From NCBI GenBank assembly GCA_938091985.1, contig CALKOE010000466.1, forward strand, positions 1-10,976: a DNA stretch of 10,976 bases, written 5' to 3'. Shown here piece by piece: positions 1 to 7,229 of this stretch. Numbering within the stretch: position 1 is the first letter of the stretch; every line of letters begins with the position of its first letter. Position numbers and translations under genes: made by a program. The notes under the pieces are model-generated. The model saw only the letters and a list, made by a program, of their open reading frames with translations. It ran no database searches and was not told where the DNA came from. The DNA comes from an uncultured Acidimicrobiales bacterium (lineage in GTDB: Bacteria > Actinomycetota > Acidimicrobiia > Acidimicrobiales > Aldehydirespiratoraceae).

Positions 1-555
1 GCTCATCGACGGGGCCTGAAGATCGCCACCCATGCCCACGGCGACACCGCCGTCAACGCGGCGATGGACGCCGGCATCGATTGCATCGAGCACGGGTTCA
101 TGATCACCGATGCCACCATCCAGCGGTTGATCGACACCGGCACATTCCTGGTGTCGACGAATGCCCTGGCTGAGAACTGGGACGTGTCGAAGCTTCCGGC
201 CGCCTCCCGGGCCAAAGCCGAGGACGTCTTCCCCAAGTCGAAGGAATCGTTGTCCAAGGCCATCGCGGCCGGCGTGAAGATCGCCTGTGGCAGCGACGCA
301 CCCGCCATCTGGCACGGCCGCAACGCCGAGGAGCTGGTGGTTCTCGTGAAGCGAGGCATGACCCCACTCCAGGCGATCCGGGCAGCCACCACGGTGGCGG
401 CGGACCTGATCGACGCTCCCGACCTCGGACGCATTGCGCCCGAGATGCTGGCCGACATCGTCGGTGTCCCCGGCGATCCGCTCACCGACATCACCGTCAC
501 CCAGCAGGTTCAGTTCGTGATGAAGGACGGCCGGGTCTACAAGCGGCCGACGTGA
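1..555 (+). CDS. Imidazolonepropionase-like amidohydrolase, C-terminal part (5' end outside window)
   Basis: The frame is open from base 1 to TGA at 553-555 and gives 184 residues with no start, so the N-terminal half lies upstream. Metal-dependent amidohydrolases of this type hydrolyse amide or peptide-like bonds in a TIM barrel with one or two bound metals. Visible family marks are ATHAHG at residues 9-14 (H11 and H13), CIEHG at 28-32 (H31, a metal-ligand position) and CGSDA at 96-100 (D99, the catalytic Asp after the last barrel strand). They are followed by the typical helix with MTPLQAIRAAT and a C-terminal beta strand, VMKDGRVY, of the small composite domain. The N-terminal HxH motif is not in the window. 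The gene runs directly into a nitroreductase gene, so the two are probably co-transcribed. The pattern fits the imidazolonepropionase-like / Xaa-Pro dipeptidase-like branch better than HutI itself, because no hut genes are nearby. Substrate is unknown. Confidence 0.85.
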   Translation, partial: AHRRGLKIATHAHGDTAVNAAMDAGIDCIEHGFMITDATIQRLIDTGTFLVSTNALAENWDVSKLPAASRAKAEDVFPKSKESLSKAIAAGVKIACGSDAPAIWHGRNAEELVVLVKRGMTPLQAIRAATTVAADLIDAPDLGRIAPEMLADIVGVPGDPLTDITVTQQVQFVMKDGRVYKRPT

Positions 556-1196
556 TGGGGCGCAGCGACGATCTGTGGGACGTGATGTCGACAGCGCGAA
601 CCGTGCGGCGATTCACCGACGAACCCGTCGACGATGCCACGCTCGCTCGTTGTCTCGACGCAGCAACCTGGGCTCCGTCGGGCGCCAACATGCAAGCGTG
701 GCGCTTCGTCGTGCTGCGCTCGTCGGAGATGCGGGCCGCCGTCGCCGATGCAGCAGCCCAGGCACTCGCGATCATCGAACCTGTCTACGGGATGAGCCGA
801 CCCGACGACGAGGATGACAGTCGTGCGGCGAGGTCGAATCGCGCCACCTACGAGCTCCACGATCGAGCCGGCGAGTTCACCTCGGTGCTGTTCACCTATC
901 AGTACTTCGACTCTGCGTCTGAGCTGCTCCAGGGCGGTTCGGTCTATCCGGCCATGCAGAACTTCCTGCTCGCGGCGCGAGCCCAGGGGCTGGGTGCCTG
1001 CATGACGAGTTGGGCTTCGTATGGCGGCGAAGCGCTTCTCCGCGAGGCCGTCGGTGTGCCCGACGACTTCATGCTGGCCGGCCACATCGTCGTCGGCTGG
1101 CCGCGGGGCAACTTCGGCCCCGTGCGGCGCAAACCCGCCCGAGCCAAGACCTTCCTCGACGGCTGGGAACACCCGGCCGACGACCTCTTCGACTAG
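555..1196 (+). CDS. Nitroreductase-family flavoprotein
   Basis: A 213-residue FMN-binding oxidoreductase of the nitroreductase family; such enzymes use NAD(P)H to reduce nitro compounds, quinones, enones or related substrates in the cytosol. Seen near the N-terminus is TARTVRRFTDEPV (about residues 14-26, numbering from GTG 552), which places the Arg residues that contact the FMN phosphate. Then come WAPSGANMQAWRFVV (40-54) and the central helix YPAMQNFLLAARAQGLGAC (132-150). The C-terminal VVGWPRG strand (180-186) is followed by RRKPA, also typical. Length is normal for the family. The ATG at 555 overlaps the previous stop by one base (TGATG). GTG at 552 would give one more residue and a four-base overlap, and no clear Shine-Dalgarno separates them. 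Both starts imply translational coupling to the amidohydrolase. The stop TAG at 1194-1196 overlaps the stop of the convergent gene. Exact substrate cannot be read from the sequence. Confidence 0.9.
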   Translation: MGRSDDLWDVMSTARTVRRFTDEPVDDATLARCLDAATWAPSGANMQAWRFVVLRSSEMRAAVADAAAQALAIIEPVYGMSRPDDEDDSRAARSNRATYELHDRAGEFTSVLFTYQYFDSASELLQGGSVYPAMQNFLLAARAQGLGACMTSWASYGGEALLREAVGVPDDFMLAGHIVVGWPRGNFGPVRRKPARAKTFLDGWEHPADDLFD

Positions 1197-2437
1197 TCGC
1201 TGAGCAGACCCTCGCTGCGGAGAAAGCCCTCGGCGCATTCGCCGATGTAGTGACAGTCATCGTCGTCGAGCGAATGACTGTTGGGTAGGACCACGCCCCA
1301 TTCCATGACCCGATCGGCGTTGGGAAGGCCGCCGTCGGGCTGACGGAACGGGCGGTCACGAAAGGCCGGCTGACGAGCTGCGTTGCCGGTCCAGACCATG
1401 CGCGTGTCGACGCCGTGGCTTTCCATCCAGCGCTGGAAGTCGGAGCGGCGGATGCCGGCGTCGTCGCGGATGATCAACGGGAACATGTGCCAGCCGGTCT
1501 CGATTCCCTCGGTCACTCGGGGCAATTCGAAGAACTGCGGCCACTTGGCGAAGTGCGACGCCGTGAGCTCGAAGCTTCGCTGGCGACGGGCCAGGTTGTC
1601 GGCCAATTTGTCGAGCTGAACCAGCCCGAACGCGGCCGAGAGCTCGGAGGGTTCGAAGTTCCATCCGACCTCATCGAAGATGAAGAGGTTGTCGTATTCG
1701 AGGTCGTCGTCGATCGTGCTGAAGAACCGGTCGCCGGCACCCTTGCGGGAGCCATAGATCTGCACCTCGGATCGTCGCCCCCACCGCCGCAGAAGAAGCG
1801 CCTGGTCGGCCATCGCTTCGTCATCGAAGCAGACCATGCCGCCGGTGCCGGCTGCAGTGATGATGTGCGAGAGAGCGAAGCTGGTGAGGCTGATGTCCGC
1901 CCGGGTGCCCGTGGGTGTGCCTCGCAGCGTGAGCCCCAGCGCGTCACACGAATCCTCGATCACCTTCAGGTCATGACGATCGGCGATCTCCCGGATGCGA
2001 TCCCAATCCGGAGCGTTGCCGATCAGGTTGGGGGCGAGAATCGCCTTCGTTCGGGGACCGATCATCGCTTCGATGGCATCGACGTCGATCTGGAAGGTGT
2101 CGCGGGTGACATCGACGAACACCGGGATCAGCCCGGCGCGGATCATCGGCGCGATGTCGGTCGAGAAGGTCACCGCGGCGGTGATGATCTCGTCGCCGGG
2201 TTCGAGCCCGAGCACCTCGACGGCCAAATAGAGCGCAGAGCTTCCGGAATTGCACATGACGCCGCGTTCCTTGCCGAACAACTCAGCGACGCGCTGCTCC
2301 ATGGCCCGCACATTCTTGCCGATCCGCAGTGCGGTCGGACCGGCCCGAAGGACCTCCACGACCGCCTCGATCTCGCGCTCGTCGTGGACCGAACCGGCGT
2401 ACTCGATACGGCGCCCTTCTCCTGGAATCGATGTCAT
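1193..2437 (-). CDS. DegT/DnrJ/EryC1/StrS-fold, RfbH/ColD-like sugar 3-dehydratase with active-site His
   Basis: A 414-residue fold-type-I PLP/PMP enzyme. The cofactor-phosphate loop is CNSGSSALYL (62-71). IEDSCDALG (160-168) carries the Asp that pairs with the pyridine nitrogen (D162). The motif that normally holds the Schiff-base lysine reads TSFALSHIITAAGTGG (185-200), with His at 191 in the lysine position. His here is the mark of deoxysugar 3-dehydratases (RfbH/E1 and ColD), which use PMP and do not act as ordinary aminotransferases. Other RfbH-like stretches are EVGWNFEPSELSAAFGLVQL (256-275), WTGNAARQPAF (349-359) and NADRVM (373-378). The RfbH/E1 cysteines for a [2Fe-2S] cluster, expected after WGR (219-221), are absent, which is closer to ColD. 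The ATG at 2437 has GGAGAC seven bases upstream. The frame stays open to 2764, but that part is antisense to punA and resembles no protein. No sugar-nucleotide genes are nearby, so the substrate is open. Confidence 0.85.
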   Translation of the reverse strand: MTSIPGEGRRIEYAGSVHDEREIEAVVEVLRAGPTALRIGKNVRAMEQRVAELFGKERGVMCNSGSSALYLAVEVLGLEPGDEIITAAVTFSTDIAPMIRAGLIPVFVDVTRDTFQIDVDAIEAMIGPRTKAILAPNLIGNAPDWDRIREIADRHDLKVIEDSCDALGLTLRGTPTGTRADISLTSFALSHIITAAGTGGMVCFDDEAMADQALLLRRWGRRSEVQIYGSRKGAGDRFFSTIDDDLEYDNLFIFDEVGWNFEPSELSAAFGLVQLDKLADNLARRQRSFELTASHFAKWPQFFELPRVTEGIETGWHMFPLIIRDDAGIRRSDFQRWMESHGVDTRMVWTGNAARQPAFRDRPFRQPDGGLPNADRVMEWGVVLPNSHSLDDDDCHYIGECAEGFLRSEGLLSD

Positions 2438-2444
2438 CGGCGCC

Positions 2445-2450
2445 GTCTCC
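2445..2450 (-). promoter_or_regulatory. Ribosome binding site of the RfbH-like gene
   Basis: On the minus strand GGAGAC lies seven bases before the ATG at 2437. It decides the start against in-frame codons further upstream, because the upstream frame lies antisense to punA. Confidence 0.65.
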
Positions 2451-2475
2451 GTTCGGTCTCGCCCATTCTGAACGG
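2449..2475. promoter_or_regulatory. Inverted repeat CCGTTC-N15-GAACGG, candidate operator
   Basis: Perfect six-base arms at 2449-2454 and 2470-2475 are separated by 15 bases, so the half-site centres are 21 bases apart, about two helical turns. That suits a dimeric DNA-binding protein. It lies in the 129-base gap between the divergent RfbH-like gene and punA, overlapping the ribosome site of the former. It shares two bases with the next inverted repeat. No regulator gene is in the window, and function is inferred from position only. Confidence 0.35.
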
Positions 2476-2492
2476 CCCTCGCGATGAGGGCC
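2474..2492. promoter_or_regulatory. Perfect 7-base palindrome GGCCCTC-GCGAT-GAGGGCC
   Basis: Arms at 2474-2480 and 2486-2492 match perfectly around a five-base centre. It sits about midway in the gap between divergent genes, 74 bases before the punA start. As DNA it could be an operator controlling one or both genes. As RNA it would form a GC-rich stem near the 5' end of a punA transcript. No run of T follows on either strand, so a terminator is unlikely. Confidence 0.45.
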
Positions 2493-2553
2493 AACTCTCT
2501 CGAGCGTCCGGACCCGGCACTGACCGACGAAACTGTGTCACGCTCCTGGTCGC

Positions 2554-2560
2554 GAGGAGA
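2554..2560 (+). promoter_or_regulatory. Ribosome binding site of punA
   Basis: GAGGAGA lies six bases before the ATG at 2567 and is a strong Shine-Dalgarno match. It fixes this start even though the frame is open for more than 1 kb upstream. Confidence 0.8.
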
Positions 2561-2566
2561 CCCATC

Positions 2567-3400
2567 ATGACTGACCACGATCCCTATGAACTGGCGCGCC
2601 AAGCGGCCGCGAAGATCCGCGACGCCGTCGGTGTCGAGCGCCACGATGTCGCCATCGTCCTCGGGTCCGGCTGGGCCGGAGCCGCCGATCGACTCGGCAC
2701 AGTGACGGGCGACATCGAGCTCTCGTCGTTGCCGGGCTTCCCGCCGCCGAGCGTCGCCGGCCACCGCAACCTCATTCGTTCCATCGCCGCGGAAGGGCAG
2801 CAGGTGCTCGTGGTCGGTGGTCGTTCACATCTCTACGAGGGCCATCCGGCCGCGACCGTCGTCCATGGTGTGAGAACGGCCGCGGCCGCGGGCTGCCACA
2901 CGGTGATTCTCACCAACGCCGCCGGCGGTCTGAACCCGTCGTGGTCGGTCGGCCAGCTGGTCCTCATCCGGGACCAGATCAACCTCACCGGCCACAACCC
3001 GATGGCCGGCCCCCCTCCCCCGGAGGGACAACCGGGCCGGTTCTGTGACCTGACCGAGGCCTACAGCGCCCAACTCCGAGAGCTCGCCCACACGATCGAC
3101 GGCGACCTGGCCGAAGGCGTCTACGCGGGCGTGCTCGGCGGCAGCTACGAAACCCCGGCCGAGATCCAGATGTTGGCCACGATCGGCGCCGACCTCGTCG
3201 GAATGTCGACTGTGCTCGAAGCCGTCGCCGCCCGACACCTCGGCCTCGATGTCCTCGGGATCTCCCTCGTGACCAATCTGGCCGCGGGCATGGCGCCCGC
3301 CCCGCTCGCCCATGATGAGGTTCTCGACGCGGCGCAGGATGCCGAGACCAGAGTGGTCGATCTCATCACCGGCGTGCTGTCCGAGATGCCGCCCCGATGA
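2567..3400 (+). CDS. punA: Purine nucleoside phosphorylase, trimeric PNP/MTAP type
   Basis: A 277-residue cytosolic enzyme that phosphorolyses purine (deoxy)ribonucleosides, mainly inosine and guanosine types in this class, to free base plus (deoxy)ribose-1-phosphate. Residues of the trimeric family are all visible. VLGSGW (31-36) carries the phosphate-binding Ser34. GRSHLYEGH (85-93) carries His88 and Tyr90. TNAAGGLNP (116-124) is present. GGSYETPAE (191-199) carries the base-binding Glu195. VGMSTVLE (211-218) carries Met213. SLVTNLAAGM (233-242) carries the base-contacting Asn237. These correspond to Ser33, His86, Tyr88, Glu201, Met219 and Asn243 of human PNP. The presence of Asn rather than Asp at 237 favours 6-oxopurine nucleosides over methylthioadenosine. 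The stop overlaps the next start by ATGA, so it forms an operon with the mutase-aldolase fusion that consumes its sugar product. Length is normal for the family. Confidence 0.95.
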   Translation: MTDHDPYELARQAAAKIRDAVGVERHDVAIVLGSGWAGAADRLGTVTGDIELSSLPGFPPPSVAGHRNLIRSIAAEGQQVLVVGGRSHLYEGHPAATVVHGVRTAAAAGCHTVILTNAAGGLNPSWSVGQLVLIRDQINLTGHNPMAGPPPPEGQPGRFCDLTEAYSAQLRELAHTIDGDLAEGVYAGVLGGSYETPAEIQMLATIGADLVGMSTVLEAVAARHLGLDVLGISLVTNLAAGMAPAPLAHDEVLDAAQDAETRVVDLITGVLSEMPPR

Positions 3401-5916
3401 CCACCCTCGACGGGACGGACCCGGCGGCGCTCGCCAGAGCCTGGCTCGACGTCGATCCCGATCCCGAGACTCGAGCCGAAACCGAGCGGCTCATCACGGC
3501 CGGCGGGTCGGAGCTCGACGAGCGCTTCGGCACTGCGCTCGAATTCGGCACCGCCGGACTGCGCGGTGCGCTCGGCGCCGGCCCCAGCCGGATGAACCGG
3601 GTCTTGGTTCGGCTCACCGCTGCCGCGCTCGGCGACAGCATCGCCGGTGAGGCCGACCCCCACGTGGTGATCGGATACGACGCACGGCACGGCAGCCAGG
3701 CCTTCGCGATCGACACGGCCAGGGTCCTCCTCGCCCGCGACGTGCGCTGCACCCTTCTGCCCCGCCCGCTGCCCACGCCCGTCGTGGCGTATTCCGTACG
3801 CGAGCTGGCTGCGTCGGCCGGAGTGATGGTCACCGCGAGCCACAACCCGCGCCTCGACAACGGCTACAAGGTCTACGGCCGAGGAGGTGCGCTGCTGACG
3901 TCGCCCCACGACGCCGAAATCGCCGCAGCGATGCGTCGCCTGCCGCTCCTCAGCGAGCTCGACCTCGTGCCCGAATCTGATTCGAACCTGCTTCCCGGCC
4001 CCGAGCATCTCGTCGACGACTATCTCGAAGCCGTCGTGGGCACGCTCGACGGCTCGTCGTCTCGCTCGGCCCGAGCGGTCCACACCGCACTACACGGCGT
4101 CGGCACCGAGCTGGCGACGGCAGCGTTCGCCGCCGCCGGGTTTCCCGCGCTCGCCACCGTTGCCGCACAGTCGGAACCCGACCCCGACTTCCCGACCGCA
4201 CCGTTTCCGAACCCGGAGGAGCCGGGCACGCTCGACCTCCTGCTCGCCCTGGGAACACAGACCGGGGCCGACCTCGCGCTGGCCAACGATCCCGATGCCG
4301 ACCGGCTCGCCGTTGCGGTTCCCACCGCCAACGGGTGGCAGCTCCTCACCGGCGACGACCTCGGCTGCCTGCTCGCCGATCACATGCTGCGTCGCCCGAG
4401 CGACGACCCACGGCGCTCGCTGGTGGTCTCCACCGTCACCTCATCACGCTTGTTGTCGCGGATCGCCGCTGCTCACGGCGCCGACCACGTCGAGACGCTG
4501 ACGGGCTTCAAGTGGATCATGCATGCCCGTCGTGAACATCTCGATCATCGTTTCGTGTGCGGCTACGAGGAGGCGCTCGGCTACGCCATCAACGACGACG
4601 TGCCTGACAAGGATGGCATCAGCGCTGCGCTCGCGATCACCGAACTCGCCAGCGAACTCAAAGACCAAGGACTCACGCTGCTCGACCGGCTGGCCGAACT
4701 CCACGCCACTCACGGCATCCACGCCAACGGTCAGAGGGCCATCCGGTTCGAAGCCGGAGCCGGCGACAGCTCGATGCAAGAACTGGCCATGACGCATCTT
4801 CGTGGCCAGGGGCCGACCGAGATCGCGGGCACCATGCCGATTGCGGTGCACGACCTCGCACTCGGGGAAACCGGACTCCCGGCGACCAACGGACTGGTCT
4901 TCGAGTTCGCGGATGCCCGATTGGTGATTCGGCCAAGTGGTACCGAGCCCAAGATGAAGGTCTACGGCGAGGCGACGGCTCCGACCGGCGACAATGCGGC
5001 GGCTTCTCGCAGCGCAGCTCAGCGGCGACTGGGGGCCCTGCTCGACGATGCAGTTGCGATCGCCTGCGCGTTCGACGCCGATCCCGTCGACCCCGATGAC
5101 GGAGCCACTCTCGAGGGCGCCAACCCCTCCCCTACCTACACCTCCCCGCGGGCGCGCGCCGAGGACCTCGCGCTGATCGTCCGCTGCATCGATCTCACGA
5201 CCCTCGAGGGCGACGACACCGCCGCTCGTATCCGGGCGCTCTGTGCGCAGGCCCGTCGGCCCGATGTGGGCAACCCCACCCGCGGCCCCGTCGCCGCGGT
5301 CTGCGTCTACCCCGAGTTCGTTTCGCTCACCGCTGAGCTGCTCGCGGGCACGAGTGTCGAAACCGCAAGCGTCGCCGCCGGCTTTCCGGCCGGACTCGTG
5401 GCGTTGCCGGTGCGCCTCGCCGACATCCGCGACGCCGTTGCCCGGGGAGCCGACGAGGTCGATGTCGTCATCAACCGCTCCGCTCTTCTCAGCGGGCACC
5501 TCGACCAGGTGAGAGACGAACTGGCGGAGTTCCGGCTCGCCGCCGAAGGCGTGAAGCTGAAGGTGATCCTCGAGGTCGGGGAACTCGACGAACGACGGAT
5601 CACCACCGCTGCCAACCTGTCGATGGAGGCGGGGGCCGACTTCATCAAGACGTCGACCGGCAAGGTGAGCGTGAACGCGACACCCGCGGCGGTGCGCACG
5701 ATGGCGGAAGCCATCCGATTGTTCACCGACACCTCCGGCCGCGAAGTGGGACTCAAGATCGCAGGCGGTGTTCGCACCGCAGAGCAGGCGCTTCAGTACG
5801 TGGGCATCGTGCGCGACGTGCTCGGCGAACGGTGGCTCAGCCCCGACCTTCTGCGCTTCGGGGCATCGAGTCTGCTCGGCGCTGTGATCGCGGAGATGAA
5901 CGACACCTCCAGCTGA
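3397..5916 (+). CDS. Bifunctional fusion: PGM2-like phosphopentomutase + deoxyribose-phosphate aldolase (DeoC)
   Basis: An 839-residue protein with two complete enzymes. Residues 1 to about 552 are an alpha-D-phosphohexomutase of the PGM2 type. It shows FGTAGLRG (50-57), the phosphoserine loop TASHNP (146-151, Ser148), the metal loop DPDADR (298-303), LTGFKW (368-373), the sugar loop GYEEALGY (389-396) with DKDG following, and the phosphate loop RPSGTEPK (512-519). Mammalian PGM2 acts as a phosphopentomutase. Residues about 553-590 form a Pro/Asp-rich linker. Residues about 591-839 are DeoC of the long, human-like type: CIDLTTLEGDDT (Asp599), VCVYPEF, GADEVDVVINR (Asp689 of the proton relay), FIKTSTGK (Schiff-base Lys751), LKIAGGVRT (Lys787) and RFGASSLL. 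A C-terminal Tyr tail like that of E. coli DeoC is absent. Inferred role: deoxyribose-1-phosphate to the 5-phosphate, then to acetaldehyde plus glyceraldehyde-3-phosphate. The start overlaps punA by ATGA, with no strong ribosome site, so it is translationally coupled. Glucose-1-phosphate activity cannot be excluded. Confidence 0.93.
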   Translation: MTTLDGTDPAALARAWLDVDPDPETRAETERLITAGGSELDERFGTALEFGTAGLRGALGAGPSRMNRVLVRLTAAALGDSIAGEADPHVVIGYDARHGSQAFAIDTARVLLARDVRCTLLPRPLPTPVVAYSVRELAASAGVMVTASHNPRLDNGYKVYGRGGALLTSPHDAEIAAAMRRLPLLSELDLVPESDSNLLPGPEHLVDDYLEAVVGTLDGSSSRSARAVHTALHGVGTELATAAFAAAGFPALATVAAQSEPDPDFPTAPFPNPEEPGTLDLLLALGTQTGADLALANDPDADRLAVAVPTANGWQLLTGDDLGCLLADHMLRRPSDDPRRSLVVSTVTSSRLLSRIAAAHGADHVETLTGFKWIMHARREHLDHRFVCGYEEALGYAINDDVPDKDGISAALAITELASELKDQGLTLLDRLAELHATHGIHANGQRAIRFEAGAGDSSMQELAMTHLRGQGPTEIAGTMPIAVHDLALGETGLPATNGLVFEFADARLVIRPSGTEPKMKVYGEATAPTGDNAAASRSAAQRRLGALLDDAVAIACAFDADPVDPDDGATLEGANPSPTYTSPRARAEDLALIVRCIDLTTLEGDDTAARIRALCAQARRPDVGNPTRGPVAAVCVYPEFVSLTAELLAGTSVETASVAAGFPAGLVALPVRLADIRDAVARGADEVDVVINRSALLSGHLDQVRDELAEFRLAAEGVKLKVILEVGELDERRITTAANLSMEAGADFIKTSTGKVSVNATPAAVRTMAEAIRLFTDTSGREVGLKIAGGVRTAEQALQYVGIVRDVLGERWLSPDLLRFGASSLLGAVIAEMNDTSS

Positions 5917-5936
5917 GCGGGCGCCCCACGCCCCTC

Positions 5937-7229
5937 TCAGGGTTCGGAGATGGCCTCGATCACGATCGGCGGCGCCACGTAGGCCTCGTCGTCGATGCGC
6001 ACCGCACCGATCAGATCCACACCGGCAAGTTCCGCCTCGGCCCGAGCGAAGCGCTGCTCGTCGTCGGCGTGGAGCTCGAGCACCGGTTGACCGGCCTGCA
6101 CCTCGTCGCCCGGCCGGACTCGACACACGATGCCGGCGGTGGCGCTCACGTCGTCCTCCTTGCGGGCGCGACCGGCACCGAGATGCCACGCAGCCACGCC
6201 GACTCGACGGGCATCGACCCCTTGCACCACACCTGATCGTTGCGCTCGGATCTCCCGGCGAAATTCGGCAGTGGCCAGACCAGCCGACAGATCGCCACCC
6301 TGTGCGGCGACCATCGCCTCGAAGGTTTCCATCGCGGCTCCCGAGGCCAACACGTCGGCCGGAACGGCATCGAGGCCGGCCAGGCGCACCATGTCGTCGG
6401 CCAGCGCCAACGACAGCTCGACGACATCGCTCGGCCCTCCTCCAGCGAGCACGTCCATCGCTTCCGCGACTTCGAGCCCGTTGCCGACCGCGTGCCCGAG
6501 CACGTGGTCCATGCGGGTGACCAGGGCCGACGTCGCCACACCGTGGGCCTGGCCGAGCCGCACCATCGTGCGGGCCAATGCGTCGGCTGATGCCAGGTCA
6601 CCCATGAAGGCACCGGCCCCGACCTTCACGTCGAGCGTCAGACCCCGGGTGCCTTCGGCGATCTTCTTCGACATGATCGAGCTGGCGATCAGCGGAATCG
6701 ATTCGACGGTGCCGGTCACATCACGAAGGGCGTAAAGCTTGCGGTCGGCCGGAGCAAGGGCCGCCGATGCTCCGGCGATCACTGCGCCGACTGTGTTGAG
6801 CTGGTTCCGCATCTGGTCGAGCGACATCTCGGGTCGCCAGCCCTGGATTGCTTCCATCTTGTCCAACGTGCCACCGGTGTGGCCCAGCCCCCGACCGGAG
6901 AGCTGGGGAACTGCGGCGCCGCATGCGGCCAGCAGCGGCACGACAATCAGCGAGATCTTGTCGCCGACGCCGCCCGTGGAGTGCTTGTCGACGGTCGGCC
7001 GATCGACCGACGAGAGATCCAACCGGTCACCGGAGTCGATCATCGCCCCGGTCCATCGGGCCACTTCCTCATCGTCCATTCCGTTGAGGAAGATGGCCAT
7101 GACCAGCGCCGCGGCCTGCTCGTCGGCGATCTGGGAACCCTCGGCGTAGGTGCTGATGAACCAGTCGATCTGCTCGTCGGTCAGCCGACCACCGTCGCGC
7201 TTGGCGACGATCACATCGTGTGCTCGCAT
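5937..7229 (-). CDS. deoA: Thymidine / pyrimidine-nucleoside phosphorylase
   Basis: A 430-residue enzyme that cleaves thymidine, deoxyuridine or, in the PyNP branch, also uridine with phosphate, giving base plus (deoxy)ribose-1-phosphate. The N-terminal helical domain holds AKRDGGRLT (9-17) and EQAAALVMAIFLNGM (37-51). The catalytic alpha/beta domain has DKHSTGGVGDK (81-91, His83), the family signature SGRGLGHTGGTLDKMEAI (111-128), and YALRDVTGTVESIPLIASSI (166-185) with Arg169 and Ser184, then SKK with Lys188. These correspond to E. coli His85, Arg171, Ser186 and Lys190. The C-terminal PyNP domain runs about 332-430. The sequence alone does not separate thymidine phosphorylase from broader PyNP. 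The ATG at 7229 overlaps the cdd stop by one base and has GGAGGA just upstream, so cdd-deoA is an operon. Only 20 bases separate its stop from that of the mutase-aldolase gene. Confidence 0.95.
   Translation of the reverse strand: MRAHDVIVAKRDGGRLTDEQIDWFISTYAEGSQIADEQAAALVMAIFLNGMDDEEVARWTGAMIDSGDRLDLSSVDRPTVDKHSTGGVGDKISLIVVPLLAACGAAVPQLSGRGLGHTGGTLDKMEAIQGWRPEMSLDQMRNQLNTVGAVIAGASAALAPADRKLYALRDVTGTVESIPLIASSIMSKKIAEGTRGLTLDVKVGAGAFMGDLASADALARTMVRLGQAHGVATSALVTRMDHVLGHAVGNGLEVAEAMDVLAGGGPSDVVELSLALADDMVRLAGLDAVPADVLASGAAMETFEAMVAAQGGDLSAGLATAEFRREIRAQRSGVVQGVDARRVGVAAWHLGAGRARKEDDVSATAGIVCRVRPGDEVQAGQPVLELHADDEQRFARAEAELAGVDLIGAVRIDDEAYVAPPIVIEAISEP

Noticed and set aside
2474..2492. Rho-independent terminator
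   Set aside because: The stem is perfect but lies upstream of both divergent genes and is not followed by T residues, so an operator or 5' leader element is more likely.
1415..2566. Long open + frame running into punA from upstream
   Set aside because: It is antisense to the well-supported RfbH-like gene and matches no family. The strong GAGGAGA at 2554-2560 fixes the punA start at 2567. Such open shadows are expected at this GC content.
2438..2764. N-terminal extension of the RfbH-like protein by 109 residues
   Set aside because: The extension overlaps the first 200 bases of punA on the other strand and has no recognisable protein character. The ATG at 2437 has its own ribosome site and gives the normal family length.
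3397..5052. Mutase half as an ordinary phosphoglucomutase or phosphomannomutase for glycogen or cell wall
   Set aside because: The motifs fit the PGM2 branch, and fusion to DeoC plus overlap with punA point to pentose phosphates. Residual hexose activity remains possible.
5917..5936. Terminator between the convergent fusion gene and deoA
   Set aside because: The 20 bases are GC-rich but form no stem with a T run on either strand.
4444..6189. 581-codon open frame on the minus strand
   Set aside because: It lies antisense to the mutase-aldolase gene and across the end of deoA. Its translation is Arg/Gly/His-rich without motifs, while the opposite strand encodes clear enzymes.
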